From Bradyrhizobium diazoefficiens (GTDB lineage: Bacteria; Pseudomonadota; Alphaproteobacteria; Rhizobiales; Xanthobacteraceae): a DNA stretch of 64,000 nucleotides. The notes under the pieces were generated by a model. The model was not told the DNA's origin and ran no database searches. It saw only the letters and a program-made list of their open reading frames with translations. The position numbers and the translations under genes were made by a program. Positions 17,339 through 27,500 of this stretch are shown one piece after another; position 1 is the first letter of the stretch, and each line of letters begins with the position of its first letter. The stretch lies in the NCBI RefSeq assembly GCF_016616885.1, contig NZ_CP067102.1, positions 5,422,501-5,486,500 on the forward strand. The letters run 5' to 3'.

Positions 17339-18316
17339 GTGCGGATCCTCTGTGTCACCAACATGTATCCGAGTCCACACAGACCGGGCTCCGGAGCCTT
17401 CGTGTGCCATCAGGTAGAGCAGCTGCGACGGTTCGGCCACACGGTCGACGTCATCGATATTCTCGGATCCCAGTCCAAGATGAATTACCTGCGGTGCGCT
17501 CTTGACGTCATGCGAATGACCCGCACGGTGGCATACGACGTCGTCCATGCCCATTACGGTTATTCGGCATATCCTGCAATGTTTCGTTCGCAGGCGCCAC
17601 TCGTCATCACGCTGCACGGGTCTGACGTACTTGGAAACATGTTTGAAAGCCTGTGTACGCGAGCCGTGTCGCATTTCGCCGATGCCGTCATCGTCGTTTC
17701 GGAGGGGATGCGGAGACGGATTCCGGGAGTCGTGATTCCCTGCGGGGTCGACCTCGGCGTATTCAAGCCGTACGATCGCGACAAAGCACGAGCGCGGCTG
17801 CAGTGGCCTAAAGACAAGTATATCGTTCTGTTTCCGTTTGATCCGGCACGCCGTGAGAAGAGGTATGATCTGGCGCGAGCGTCAGTCGAGCGACTCGTGC
17901 AGGAGGGCGTCGACGCGGAGTTGAAGACGGTTTTCAAATTAGCGAACGGCGAAATGCCGTGGTGCTACAGCGCGGCCGACGCCATGCTTCTCTGCTCGGA
18001 TCGTGAAGGGTCGCCGACCTCCATCAAGGAAGCTCTCGCGTGCAATCTTCCGGTGGTCGCGACGGATGTCGGCGACGTCGGCGAACTGCTAAGCGGCATC
18101 GCGGGAACGCGGATCTGTCCGCCGGACGTCGGCACGATTACCCGCAACCTTCGAGAGGTTCTTGACTGGTCGCGGAGCAGCGAGTTCCGGGGGCGGGCGG
18201 CAATGGCGAGGTACGACCAGGCGCTCACGGTGGAAAAGATCGTCAAGGTATATGCCGACGTTCTCTCCAACTTCAGGGCAAGGGCGGCGGGCAAGCGTTT
18301 GGTGCGGAGCGGATGA
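17339..18316 (+). CDS. GT4-family glycosyltransferase
   Basis: A retaining glycosyltransferase of about 325 residues with the GT-B layout: N-domain RILCVTNMYPSPHRPGSGAFV and VITLHGSDV, C-domain VIPCGVDLGVFKP and the donor-site segment LLCSDREGSPTSIKEALACNLPVVATDVGDVGELL. It probably adds one residue to the lipid-linked repeat unit. GTG 17339 follows GAGGGA with normal spacing; a GTG at 17312 would add nine unconserved residues. It is the last gene of the rightward operon and is unrelated in sequence to the GT4 remnant near 8.2 kb. Confidence 0.88.
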   Translation: MRILCVTNMYPSPHRPGSGAFVCHQVEQLRRFGHTVDVIDILGSQSKMNYLRCALDVMRMTRTVAYDVVHAHYGYSAYPAMFRSQAPLVITLHGSDVLGNMFESLCTRAVSHFADAVIVVSEGMRRRIPGVVIPCGVDLGVFKPYDRDKARARLQWPKDKYIVLFPFDPARREKRYDLARASVERLVQEGVDAELKTVFKLANGEMPWCYSAADAMLLCSDREGSPTSIKEALACNLPVVATDVGDVGELLSGIAGTRICPPDVGTITRNLREVLDWSRSSEFRGRAAMARYDQALTVEKIVKVYADVLSNFRARAAGKRLVRSG

Positions 18317-18684
18317 CGACAATCCGACGGCTGGACCTTCACCGGCCAACGGAGCCTCGAAGAGCATTGCAGCGCAGACTAACGCCGTGGCCATGGGAGG
18401 CACTCTCGGCGGACTCGGCATGATTCTGAGCCTGGCTCCGCAAGGCGTACGGCTCCGTTCGAGCATGGAGCATCGATTTGCCACATCCGCTCGAGAGAAA
18501 TCCGCACGCACAAACTGCAGCAGCGGTTCCTGGTTCTCACACAGAGGTTGGTCGTACATGATGGGGTTGAGCCGAAGGCGGTTACCTGCGCTTCTTCGCT
18601 CGCTCGGATTGATCTCTTCATTCATCGGTCAGGTATTCAAAGGCGCTCTTACGTACGAAACAAGCAACGCTAAGGTGTGCTGCT
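18317..18684. other. Gene-free spacer
   Basis: About 370 bases between the GT4 gene and a palindromic repeat. Short frames on both strands carry no recognisable motif, and none has a convincing ribosome-binding site. Confidence 0.5.
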
Positions 18685-18783
18685 AGAGCATGATCCGAAA
18701 AAGTGAAGCGGTTTTCCGAAAGGATCATGCGCAAACAAGAAGCTAAAGCGCGATGACGATTCAACCTGATCTCATCGCGCTTT
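18685..18783. repeat. Rhizobial-type composite palindromic repeat (two stem-loops)
   Basis: Two inverted repeats lie side by side. The first pairs gcatgatcc (18688-18696) with ggatcatgc (18722-18730). The second pairs aaagcgcgatga (18745-18756) with tcatcgcgcttt (18772-18783). This composite is widespread between genes in Bradyrhizobium and relatives (from memory). It lies between a rightward and a leftward gene and may act as a two-way terminator or nucleoid-related site. Confidence 0.85.
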
Positions 18784-18817
18784 AAGCGCGACAGGATACC
18801 AGATGCGATATGGCTAT

Positions 18818-20284
18818 CTATTCCGCGCTCGCCAAGAATGTCTCTGCCGCAAGTTGATCCAATGTCTTGAGGGTTCCCCATTGGCCGATGCGTTCAAGCA
18901 TCTTGCAATACCCAGGCAGCCAGTATTGGGAATAACAGTCATGCAAGCCAAGGACAACCAGTTCATTTGCCTCAATCGCCTTTAGCACAAGCTGTTCCCA
19001 ATTTTGGTATTCAACTCCATGATAGTACAAGCCAAAATCATCAAACTGTACCGGGATTTTTACAACGCGATTTTCTACATGAGGCATTTGGTTGCCGACC
19101 CGCTCCGCCGGAAGCGCCAGCCATTCAAAATTGTAATAACACAAATTGGCGTCTATCGATTTAGGCGTGAGCGCGGATTGGCAAGGGTGATATCCTTTGA
19201 CGCGGTAATCTATCCGTCGGCATGCTTCGAGTTGTGATACTGCCCCTCGCGGGGCTGCAGGCAGAAGCCAACGCATTGCCTTCCGCATCACGCGGGCATA
19301 CCGGCGCCTACCACCAAGCGCGCGACTCTCGAGGAACTGTCCAAGCCGATGTGCAGCGCCTGCTCCGATGCGATGGTCAAATGTGTGAAAAGCAATGCAA
19401 TGACCGTCCTTGGCTATGCTTGCCCGGACATCCGGCAGAAATAAACCAACGGCACTATATGTGGCACGAATACCGACTCGGCGTTCGACAGAAAGCATCT
19501 CCTCGAGCGCCTGCGACGCGTTTGTGTTTGCATACGCTTCGAGTTGCGGGTCAATGCCCGCATGACCGATGCCTCTTTCCACGTCATGATAGATGCAGAT
19601 CGTTTTTGACTTGGTTGGGCTGCCCACTTGGTTCTTTACAGGCTCAATCAGCCGATCTCGATGTTGAGGTACGTCAATAGCCCACCATAGACCCGCGCGC
19701 TCCGCTCTAAAATACGCGCATACATGATGGTCATAGATGCGGTCGAAGAGCTCGCGATTCAGCGTTTGTCGCCGCTTGGGATCCGTCATCGAGACGACCA
19801 GTTCCGCCGTCGGCATCAAGATGCGCTTCAAATTTCGCTCGACGGCAAAATTCAGAATGCCATTGAGCAGCATGTGATTCCATCCCTTGAACCGATTCTC
19901 GATCCGGGATTTGAGTTCGCGCCGCCGTGAGATGCGCTGCACCAGATCCGAAAGATGATTGTTGGTGTAGAGCGTATCTCCGCGGAGCACAAGGTTTGCA
20001 GTTGCAACAAGCCCAGCTCTGCCCAAGTGCTGCTGATGCCAGATAATATCGTCGTCAAAAAACAACTCGGGCGGCAAGTCCGCGATGGCACTTGGTGCGG
20101 CGTAGAGAACGACTTGCCAAAGCTGATTAGGGACAGCGTCCGGAAACAGTCGTTCGGCTGATGCGAATCCATCGGGTCCACATTTGGGGAGATAGTACAG
20201 GCGATGCGGGAAAAAATATCGCGCCTTAACTCCCTTGTTAACGAACTCGTCTCGCCGCGCCTCGGTAATCTCCCGAAAAAACAT
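18818..20284 (-). CDS. Protein with a C-terminal polysaccharide-deacetylase-like domain
   Basis: About 488 residues. The second half has features of the NodB/polysaccharide-deacetylase fold: ICIYHDVERGIGH with the paired Asp/His region, then CIAFHTFDH for the H-x-x-x-H/D segment, and VKGYHPCQSALT. Several metal-ligand positions are only roughly conserved, so activity is uncertain. The first ~230 residues are not recognised. In this locus it may trim N-acetyl groups from the polymer. Base composition is lower in GC than in adjacent operons, suggesting transfer. ATG 20284 is favoured by GGAG six bases upstream; earlier ATG/TTG codons sit at 20290 and 20302. Confidence 0.65.
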   Translation of the reverse strand: MFFREITEARRDEFVNKGVKARYFFPHRLYYLPKCGPDGFASAERLFPDAVPNQLWQVVLYAAPSAIADLPPELFFDDDIIWHQQHLGRAGLVATANLVLRGDTLYTNNHLSDLVQRISRRRELKSRIENRFKGWNHMLLNGILNFAVERNLKRILMPTAELVVSMTDPKRRQTLNRELFDRIYDHHVCAYFRAERAGLWWAIDVPQHRDRLIEPVKNQVGSPTKSKTICIYHDVERGIGHAGIDPQLEAYANTNASQALEEMLSVERRVGIRATYSAVGLFLPDVRASIAKDGHCIAFHTFDHRIGAGAAHRLGQFLESRALGGRRRYARVMRKAMRWLLPAAPRGAVSQLEACRRIDYRVKGYHPCQSALTPKSIDANLCYYNFEWLALPAERVGNQMPHVENRVVKIPVQFDDFGLYYHGVEYQNWEQLVLKAIEANELVVLGLHDCYSQYWLPGYCKMLERIGQWGTLKTLDQLAAETFLASAE

Positions 20285-20733
20285 TATCATCTCCGCCGCC
20301 AACCCAATTCCTTACTACTATCCGCCAAGCCGGTCGCAAAAAGTGAGCCGGGTCGAGGCTGTGACTCTGCTAATCCGCACAGCGAGGTCAAGGCGGCGAC
20401 CGGTGATTGCAGCCGGGTCGGCGGATAGGAATTGGCAATAAATGGGTAACTACGATAGTCCATTGAGCCGCGGTAGTGCGGAATTAGAATTGCAGAAGCA
20501 ATTCGCTCTAAGTGCCCGTCCCTATGGGGCTGTTCGGAATGCGGATATCGGTGAAGATTGATGCAACCGAAAATAGCGAAGAAGGCATTGAGCCGACGCC
20601 AATGATGGAACTGAACAGTAGTTTTTGCGGACTGCCTGTCTGGACGGTTGCTCGGACGGTGAAATGTACCGCATTCGCCAACAGACTTGAAGGATTTCAC
20701 CCGGTGACCACGTCCGCACAGGGAGTTTCCGCC

Positions 20734-22116
20734 ATGCCGAACTCCAGACAGCGCAATTGTTTCAATAAGGAAGTCTTAGGCAACAACCTGCGTCGTTGCA
20801 TCAAGTGGGGCTTGGTTGCTGTTGGCCTGACAATGTCGGTCAGTCAAGCGAAGGCCGAATATCGCGTTAACGTTGGAGATGTACTGGAAGTCGCGGTGGC
20901 GGGCGTGCCGGATCTCCGACAGCGTACTGCCGTCCAAATCGACGGGAATATTTCATTGCCACTGGTCGGAATGTTGCCGGTAGCCGGCCTACCCTTGCCG
21001 CAGATCAGAGCCCAAATCGGGGCCGCACTGGCAAACAAGGTGTTTCGACAGAGGACTTCGGATGGCCGCGAGGTCGTCGTCGTAATCAACGCGGATGAGG
21101 TCACTACGACCGTCGCGGAATACAGGCCGATCTACGTAAATGGTGATGTGTCGAAGCCGGGTGAGTATGCTTATCGTCCGGCCACCACCGCGCGCCAACT
21201 CATAGCTGTGGCGGGCGGTTACGACGTCATGCATGTGAGAATGAACAACCCGTATCTCGAGTCAGCAGACCTGAGAGCCGAGTATGGATCGCTTTGGACG
21301 GAGTTAGCCAAAGAGCAGGCGCGCTTGTGGCGTATCAAGACGGAACTCGGAGAGGCGACCCAGATCAGTCCGAGCACTGCGGAGCACCCACCGATAGCTC
21401 GATCGGCGATTTCGGAAATCTTCAATGCAGAAACGGAATATTTGAAGACGAAGCAGAATGACTACAAGCTGGAGAAGGCGTTCCTTCAGCGCGGCCTTCG
21501 ACAGGGAGACGACGAGGTGCGCGTGCTATCAGAGCAGCAGAAGAGGGAGGAGGAGGGATTCCAGTCGGACCTGGAAGAGTTGCAAAAAGCACAGGATATG
21601 TTCGCCAGGGGGACCCTGACCAGCCCGCGCGTTACGGACGCACGTCGAGCGGTGTTGCTGTCATCAACCAGGAAGCTACAGACCTCCGCGCAACTGCTGC
21701 AGGTCAAGAAGCAGCAGGCCGAACTCGAGAGGAGGCTGACAAAACTCGACGACCAGCGACGACTTGACTTGCTCCGTGAGCTGCAAGACACAAGCTTAAG
21801 GCTTAACCAAATTCGAGAGAAGCTGCAGAGCGTCGGTGAGAAGCTTCAGTACACCGCGATGGTTCGTTCGCAACTCGTACGAGGAGCCGGCAGCAATCCG
21901 GACATTGCCGTCATTAGGAAGAGCGAGAAAGGGCCCGAACGGATTGTCGCGACCGAAGACACCGAGTTGCAGCCGGGTGACTCGGTGGAGGTCAGCCTGC
22001 GATACCAGGATGTCCCTGACGCACCTCCCCAAAAGGTGGGCATTTCAGGCGCCCCATCGGCGACGGGCCGGACTGACGTGACCGCAGCTGATTCGCTGCG
22101 GGTCGACAGCAGGTGA
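20734..22116 (+). CDS. ExoF/Wza-type polysaccharide export protein
   Basis: A periplasmic/outer-membrane export protein of 460 residues. A signal peptide (hydrophobic GLVAVGLTMSVSQAKA) is followed by the Poly_export domain (EYRVNVGDVLEVAVAGVPDLRQRTAVQIDGNISLPLVGMLP in outline), an SLBB-like segment (PIYVNGDVSKPGEYAYRPATTARQLIAVAGGYD), a long charged coiled coil (~170-380) and a second SLBB-like end (LQPGDSVEVSLRY). The architecture matches ExoF of rhizobial exopolysaccharide systems. Start ATG 20734 has GGGAG at 20721-20725; upstream in-frame codons from 20512 would put 74 residues before the signal peptide and are rejected. No ExoP/Wzc co-polymerase is adjacent. Confidence 0.88.
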   Translation: MPNSRQRNCFNKEVLGNNLRRCIKWGLVAVGLTMSVSQAKAEYRVNVGDVLEVAVAGVPDLRQRTAVQIDGNISLPLVGMLPVAGLPLPQIRAQIGAALANKVFRQRTSDGREVVVVINADEVTTTVAEYRPIYVNGDVSKPGEYAYRPATTARQLIAVAGGYDVMHVRMNNPYLESADLRAEYGSLWTELAKEQARLWRIKTELGEATQISPSTAEHPPIARSAISEIFNAETEYLKTKQNDYKLEKAFLQRGLRQGDDEVRVLSEQQKREEEGFQSDLEELQKAQDMFARGTLTSPRVTDARRAVLLSSTRKLQTSAQLLQVKKQQAELERRLTKLDDQRRLDLLRELQDTSLRLNQIREKLQSVGEKLQYTAMVRSQLVRGAGSNPDIAVIRKSEKGPERIVATEDTELQPGDSVEVSLRYQDVPDAPPQKVGISGAPSATGRTDVTAADSLRVDSR

Positions 22117-22188
22117 TGAGAACCAGAAGCAGCGTGACGTCGGGACCAGCAGATCCAGTTAAACAGACAATTCGCTCCTTTCGACGGC

Positions 22189-22991
<803 letters not shown>

Positions 22992-24758
22992 ATGGCGAAA
23001 TCAATCGGCATCAGTGGATTCGAAAACTCGATTCCCTTCAAGAAGAAGCATTGGCCGGGCCTGGAAGAACGCGAATACCGAATTTCTCAAGGTCACGATT
23101 CCGCTGCGGTGCTGGTGGTCGATGGCGAGATAGTCGCTGCAGCCGCCGAAGAGCGCTTCAGCCGCAAGAAGCACACCGGTGACTTCCCGATTGGCGCCAT
23201 CCGCTACTGCCTCGAGACCGCCGGCCTGAACCCCGCCGACGTCGACGAACTTTCCCACGGCTTTGACCATTCTCCCTATAAAGCCGCCTTCAGCCTGGAC
23301 CCGACTTCCGCCGAGCAATACAAGGAAGTTTTCTCGCGCGAAAAACTGCTTTCGCAAATGAACCAGCACCTGCCGGGGTTCCCCTCCGACAAGGTTCACC
23401 ACGTCAACCATCATTTATCCCATGCCGCCAGCGCCTACTACACCTCCGGATGGGATGAATGCTTGGTCGTGATCCTCGACGGCATGGGCGAAGTTCACGC
23501 CGTTACCGTTTATCACGCCCACGACAACAAGATCGACAAGCTAGCCGAAATCAACGCCCAGGATTCCATCGGCATCCTCTATTCCACTCTCACGCTGCAC
23601 CTCGGCTTCGATTTCAACTCCGATGAGTACAAAATCATGGGCCTCGCCCCTTACGGGAATCCCGCTCGCTATCATCATTTCTTCGAGCAAGCCGTGGAGC
23701 TGCTCGACAATGGCCTGATCAAAATTCCGCTTCTTCGCCTGAACAACGAGCGTCTTGATCGCGAAACCTACGGCGCGACGCGCCGCTACCTCGACCAACA
23801 CCTCATCCCGGCTCGCGTTCCTGACAGCGACACGAACGACGATCATCGCGACGTCGCTGCGGCATTGCAAGAATGCCTCGATAAAGTCATGCTCCATATC
23901 TGCGGTCACTTCGGCCGCAAGACTGGCCTGCGCAAGCTCGCTATGGCGGGTGGTGTCGCGCTCAACTGCACCGCAAATGGCCGTCTTCTTCAGTCCGGTC
24001 TATTCGACGACATCTACGTTCAGCCGGCCGCGGGCGACGACGGCTCCGCCCTTGGCGCCGCGCTGTGGTCGGCGTCACGCAACGGCGGCGTAAAAAACGT
24101 CAGGATGCCGGTTCCCTTCCTCGGCCCTGAACACTCGGAAGCCGAAATCAACAAGGCTCTCGCCGACGCTGGCAACCGCATAGAGGTCGTACGCTTCCCG
24201 AGTCTTGAGCAAACCTGCGCAGAAGCAGCCAAGCTCATCAAGGCCGGACGCGTGCTTGGCTGGTATCGCGGGCGCATGGAGTTCGGTCCGCGAGCCCTGG
24301 GTCACCGCAGCATCCTGGCAGATCCCGGCCGTCCAGAGATGCGTGATCGCATCAACGCGATGGTCAAGATGCGCGAAGCCTTCCGCCCGTTTGCTCCGGC
24401 GGTGAGTCTCGAACAGGCACAGGATTGGTTCGACCTACCGAAGGGCCTCGAACTTCCGTACATGATTATGACCGCCGACGTTCGTCCCGAGCATCGTGCC
24501 GCGCTCCCTGCGATTACGCACGTCAACGGCTCGGCCCGCGTGCAGACGATCAACAAGAAGGACAATCCGGAATTCCTCGCATTGGTGCAGGCCGTCGGCA
24601 AAGTGACTGGTCGGGAAATGGTGCTGAACACGAGCTTCAACGTGAAGGGGCAGCCGATCGTCAACACCCCGCGCGAAGCCATCGACACGTTCCTCGGGAC
24701 AGGCATCGAGTTTCTTTTCCTCGAGAACATACTCGTCTGCCGCGCAGGACGGAAGTAA
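22992..24758 (+). CDS. NodU/CmcH/TobZ-family O-carbamoyltransferase
   Basis: A 588-residue enzyme that uses carbamoyl phosphate and ATP to carbamoylate a hydroxyl group. The N-terminal Kae1-like domain shows SQGHDSAAVLVVDGEIVAAAAEERFSRKKHTG, VNHHLSHAASAYYTSG and MAGGVALNCTANGRL. The C-terminal YrdC-like domain shows GRMEFGPRALGHRSILADP and FRPFAPAV. NodU decorates Nod factors; here, next to export and glycosyltransferase genes, the target is more likely a surface-polysaccharide sugar (inference). ATG 22992 is preceded by GGGAGA; a TTG at 22983 is the only alternative. It is a single gene flanked by gene-free DNA. Confidence 0.93.
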   Translation: MAKSIGISGFENSIPFKKKHWPGLEEREYRISQGHDSAAVLVVDGEIVAAAAEERFSRKKHTGDFPIGAIRYCLETAGLNPADVDELSHGFDHSPYKAAFSLDPTSAEQYKEVFSREKLLSQMNQHLPGFPSDKVHHVNHHLSHAASAYYTSGWDECLVVILDGMGEVHAVTVYHAHDNKIDKLAEINAQDSIGILYSTLTLHLGFDFNSDEYKIMGLAPYGNPARYHHFFEQAVELLDNGLIKIPLLRLNNERLDRETYGATRRYLDQHLIPARVPDSDTNDDHRDVAAALQECLDKVMLHICGHFGRKTGLRKLAMAGGVALNCTANGRLLQSGLFDDIYVQPAAGDDGSALGAALWSASRNGGVKNVRMPVPFLGPEHSEAEINKALADAGNRIEVVRFPSLEQTCAEAAKLIKAGRVLGWYRGRMEFGPRALGHRSILADPGRPEMRDRINAMVKMREAFRPFAPAVSLEQAQDWFDLPKGLELPYMIMTADVRPEHRAALPAITHVNGSARVQTINKKDNPEFLALVQAVGKVTGREMVLNTSFNVKGQPIVNTPREAIDTFLGTGIEFLFLENILVCRAGRK

Positions 24759-25260
24759 TCGGCGCAAGGGCGCACAGTTTGCGCAGCGTTGGAGTGTCGC
24801 CCGCGCTGCTCCAATGAACCAACATCTTAGTGCTCCTGATCGACAATTGGGTGACCAATGCCGCGCCGGGATCGCTACGTCCGCAGGCTTGGCCCTTGGC
24901 GCGCAAAATGCAGGGTGACAGCGGCAATGATGCACACGCCGCTCCGTCACGGTCTGCGATGCCAAAATCGCCTCGAGCCTAACGACAGAAGATGGTAAAA
25001 CCTGCACCGGGAAGACTCGGTAGAACGCTCACGGGTTGCTTCCATAGTTTTCACAGTTCCGCCTCCAGGCGCGCCTAGAATCGCGGGAATAGGAGGGGGT
25101 CGCCTATGAAAGAAAGACGATGTAACGTGCAGGCTGCATGCTCATTCTTGGGAAGCTTAGGCTGCAAATCCTCATCTTCGTCCCGTTGAATGTTAGCTCG
25201 TTGAAGGGCGGATCTCGGCCCCGAGGGCGAGTGACATTGCATTTTGATACGGAGCACCAA
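24759..25260. other. About 500 bases without a supportable gene
   Basis: No frame shows recognisable motifs. GGAG at 25252-25255 serves the ATG at 25261. A frame running from 25138 into the next gene adds 41 residues with no supporting ribosome-binding site. Confidence 0.5.
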
Positions 25261-26049
25261 ATGGATACCACGCTAGATGACAAGGCCGCAGAAGAGCCAC
25301 TCACAAGCTTGGAGGAGCAGCTTTCGGACTTTGCGCGCGAACTGGAAGTTAGTCCTTCGGGGCCACCGACCAGCATAAGTGCGTTTCGCCCGCCGCTGGC
25401 AACGATTAATCGATTGACGGATTGGCGCCACTTGGCTTTTGTCGGCTCTGTGTTGGCAGCATCCATTTATGGCGCTGCTTGGTGGTGGTCGTCTTCCGCT
25501 GATACGGCGATGGCTCCCTCCCCATCCCCCTCACCTCTGACACAAACCCCGCGGAAAGACGCTACGCCGACTGCCGGCGCACTTCCTTCAGACTTGGCGT
25601 TGCAGCTCCAATCGATGGCGCGCGATCTCGCTGCCTTGAGGCAAGCCGTCGAACCGCTCAAGGTGAGGCAAGAACAGTTGGTCCGCGACAATGAAAACTT
25701 AGCAAGCCAACTCAAGGCGAGCCAGGCAGAAATGGCACGCAACAACGATGCCATCGACCAGATCAAGGATACCCAGATTCAGATGGCGCGCGAAGGCGAT
25801 GCGATCACCGCGCGGCTCAACGCGAGCCAGGAACAACTGTCTCGTATCATCGCCAGCGCTTCAGAGCCGAGGGTGGAAGCTGAAGAGCCTAGGGCGAGCC
25901 CCGAACAGCCAACGGTAAGCCCCGAAATACCAATGCCGCGTCCGCGGCAGCCAACCAATGTTGCCAAGACACACAAATCAACGCCAACCCCGGCACGCCA
26001 GCAAGCCAACAGACCGCAACCGCCGGCATGGCCATGGTCAACGCGCTAG
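25261..26049 (+). CDS. Hypothetical single-pass membrane protein with coiled coil
   Basis: About 262 residues, not assigned to a named family. An acidic cytoplasmic N-terminus precedes one membrane helix (~60-78, HLAFVGSVLAASIYGAAWWW). A Pro/Ser-rich linker follows, then a coiled coil (~115-200, regular Leu/Gln/Asp/Met pattern with NASQEQL and KASQAEM) and a Pro/Arg-rich tail. The topology suggests a periplasmic coil anchored in the inner membrane. ATG 25261 has GGAG six bases upstream. It stands alone, with a leftward gene converging on it. Confidence 0.65.
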   Translation: MDTTLDDKAAEEPLTSLEEQLSDFARELEVSPSGPPTSISAFRPPLATINRLTDWRHLAFVGSVLAASIYGAAWWWSSSADTAMAPSPSPSPLTQTPRKDATPTAGALPSDLALQLQSMARDLAALRQAVEPLKVRQEQLVRDNENLASQLKASQAEMARNNDAIDQIKDTQIQMAREGDAITARLNASQEQLSRIIASASEPRVEAEEPRASPEQPTVSPEIPMPRPRQPTNVAKTHKSTPTPARQQANRPQPPAWPWSTR

Positions 26050-26243
26050 AGCCATAATGTTTGCAGACGAGGATCCCCTCCGCTACACTCCGAACGCGCT
26101 TCCGCAGTGCGAAATCAAGCACACAAGCGAACGGTTTGCCCGGCCCCACGAGTGCTACGAACTGATCGCTACCCAGAGCTAGGCCGCGTCGGCGGTTGAT
26201 GAGGTGAAGCGCGCTCGACCATGAAGAACGGCGCCCGTCTGAC

Positions 26244-26843
26244 TTACGGCTTGACGTAGGTCCAGCCCTTCTCCTGCAACTCCATGACGCGCACGACGCC
26301 CGATTTCACGACCTCCGCCTGCCGCACAATCGGGATGTCCTTGCTCTCGGCCTTTTGCATTTTCTCCTGAGTGTTGCCGCAGGCCTTGAACGACACTTCG
26401 GGCGTGCTCAGGGCCATCTCCTCGAGGCGCGACTTTACGGGCGACGTGTCGTCACGCAGCATGTTCAGGCCGGGCCCAAACGTGACGACTTCGATTTTCA
26501 CCTTTTCGCCAGCGTCTTTGTAGTATTGGGCAACGTTCGTCGCGTTGTTGAGCGCCAGATTCATCGCGGCGGGGTCGTTGGTGTTCACCTGCAGGATCAA
26601 GCGATGTTCTTTCTTCTTCGTTGCAGTGGGATCCTCCATACGGGCGAGCACGGATCGCGTCTGCGCCGCTGTCATTCGCTTCGCTATGTGGTGCCTTGCA
26701 CGGTTTTCCCTGTGCACGAGGGGTTGCCCATCTGCAGGCGTCCAGTATTTTCCGCCCTGATCCGCGGCCGCGAATGACGTGGAACCCAGAACGGCGATCA
26801 CTCCCACCACTATCGTCCTGGCAATACGACGAAACCTGACCAT
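26244..26843 (-). CDS. DsrE-family periplasmic protein
   Basis: A 199-residue protein with a signal peptide (IVVGVIAVLGSTSFAAADQ) and a DsrE/DsrF-like fold region: LILQVNTNDPAAMNLALNNATNVAQYY, then VKIEVVTFGPGLNMLRDD and VSFKACGNTQEKM, with a single Cys at the usual place. Family members in sulfur relay transfer persulfides, but many exported homologues have no known role. GGAGG lies six bases before ATG 26843. A broken second copy of this gene is at 33358-33520. Confidence 0.8.
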   Translation of the reverse strand: MVRFRRIARTIVVGVIAVLGSTSFAAADQGGKYWTPADGQPLVHRENRARHHIAKRMTAAQTRSVLARMEDPTATKKKEHRLILQVNTNDPAAMNLALNNATNVAQYYKDAGEKVKIEVVTFGPGLNMLRDDTSPVKSRLEEMALSTPEVSFKACGNTQEKMQKAESKDIPIVRQAEVVKSGVVRVMELQEKGWTYVKP

Positions 26844-26879
26844 TATGCGCCTCCGTTAAAGACAATCATTCTCACACCA

Positions 26880-27500
26880 TCAATGGCTTGGCGTTGCAAT
26901 GGCGCGCGGCCATCTGCACGCCGCGGCCATCTTCGCGCGCGCCGCATCCAGCCCGGCGAGGGAGAACGACCCGTCTCGGGTAGTCCCGCCTCTAGATGAG
27001 AGAAGGACGATGAGTTCACCATTGTCCGGAAGGGACTGCAGCAAGCGAACAACATCCCCGGCGAACGCAACGCCAGGACCGAATGCCGGCGGTGCGGCTG
27101 CGACCTGAACCGCCGGACGATCATTCACACGATATGAAATTGTATCATCACCGCCTCCGCGGGAGATGCCGGGGCCCGCGAGCGCCAGCTCCGTCCGGCC
27201 GGCGCGACAGCGTATAGATAGCTGCATCGCGGTCTCGTCGGTCCCGCTGCGTGATGATGTCGTCGCGGTCGCGATCGCTGAATAGTCTACGGGCGACGTC
27301 GTCTGGCTGACGATCCAGTCGTTTTCGGAGGTCGGACGACGCTGAGATGCGATAGTACGCGTCATTTTATCCAGACACCCGAGGCGCTCCTCGTGTTCCT
27401 TCTGAAGGCAGGAACGGAGCTGTGTCATCGGTTCCTGGGCGAACGCAATGCCGCCAGTGCCGCCAAGTGCAATAGTCAGCAGGATCGCGGCGTGTTTCAT
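26880..27500 (-). CDS. TagO/VasI-like secreted protein
   Basis: A 206-residue exported protein: signal peptide (AAILLTIALGGTGGIAFAQ), two N-terminal cysteines (SCLQKEHEERLGCLDK), then WIVSQTTSPVDYSAI, an RC in LSIRCRAGRTEL, YRVNDRPAV and a C-terminal FSLAGLDAARAKMAAAC. This order resembles VasI/TagO accessory proteins of type VI secretion, but no type VI genes are in view, so the function is open. Start ATG 27500 overlaps the stop of the upstream TAXI gene as ATGA, so the two are co-translated. Confidence 0.65.
   Translation of the reverse strand: MKHAAILLTIALGGTGGIAFAQEPMTQLRSCLQKEHEERLGCLDKMTRTIASQRRPTSENDWIVSQTTSPVDYSAIATATTSSRSGTDETAMQLSIRCRAGRTELALAGPGISRGGGDDTISYRVNDRPAVQVAAAPPAFGPGVAFAGDVVRLLQSLPDNGELIVLLSSRGGTTRDGSFSLAGLDAARAKMAAACRWPRAIATPSH

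Noticed and set aside
18162..18686. A 174-codon rightward frame overlapping the GT4 gene end
   Set aside because: It begins inside the GT4 coding region in another frame and has no recognisable content beyond it.
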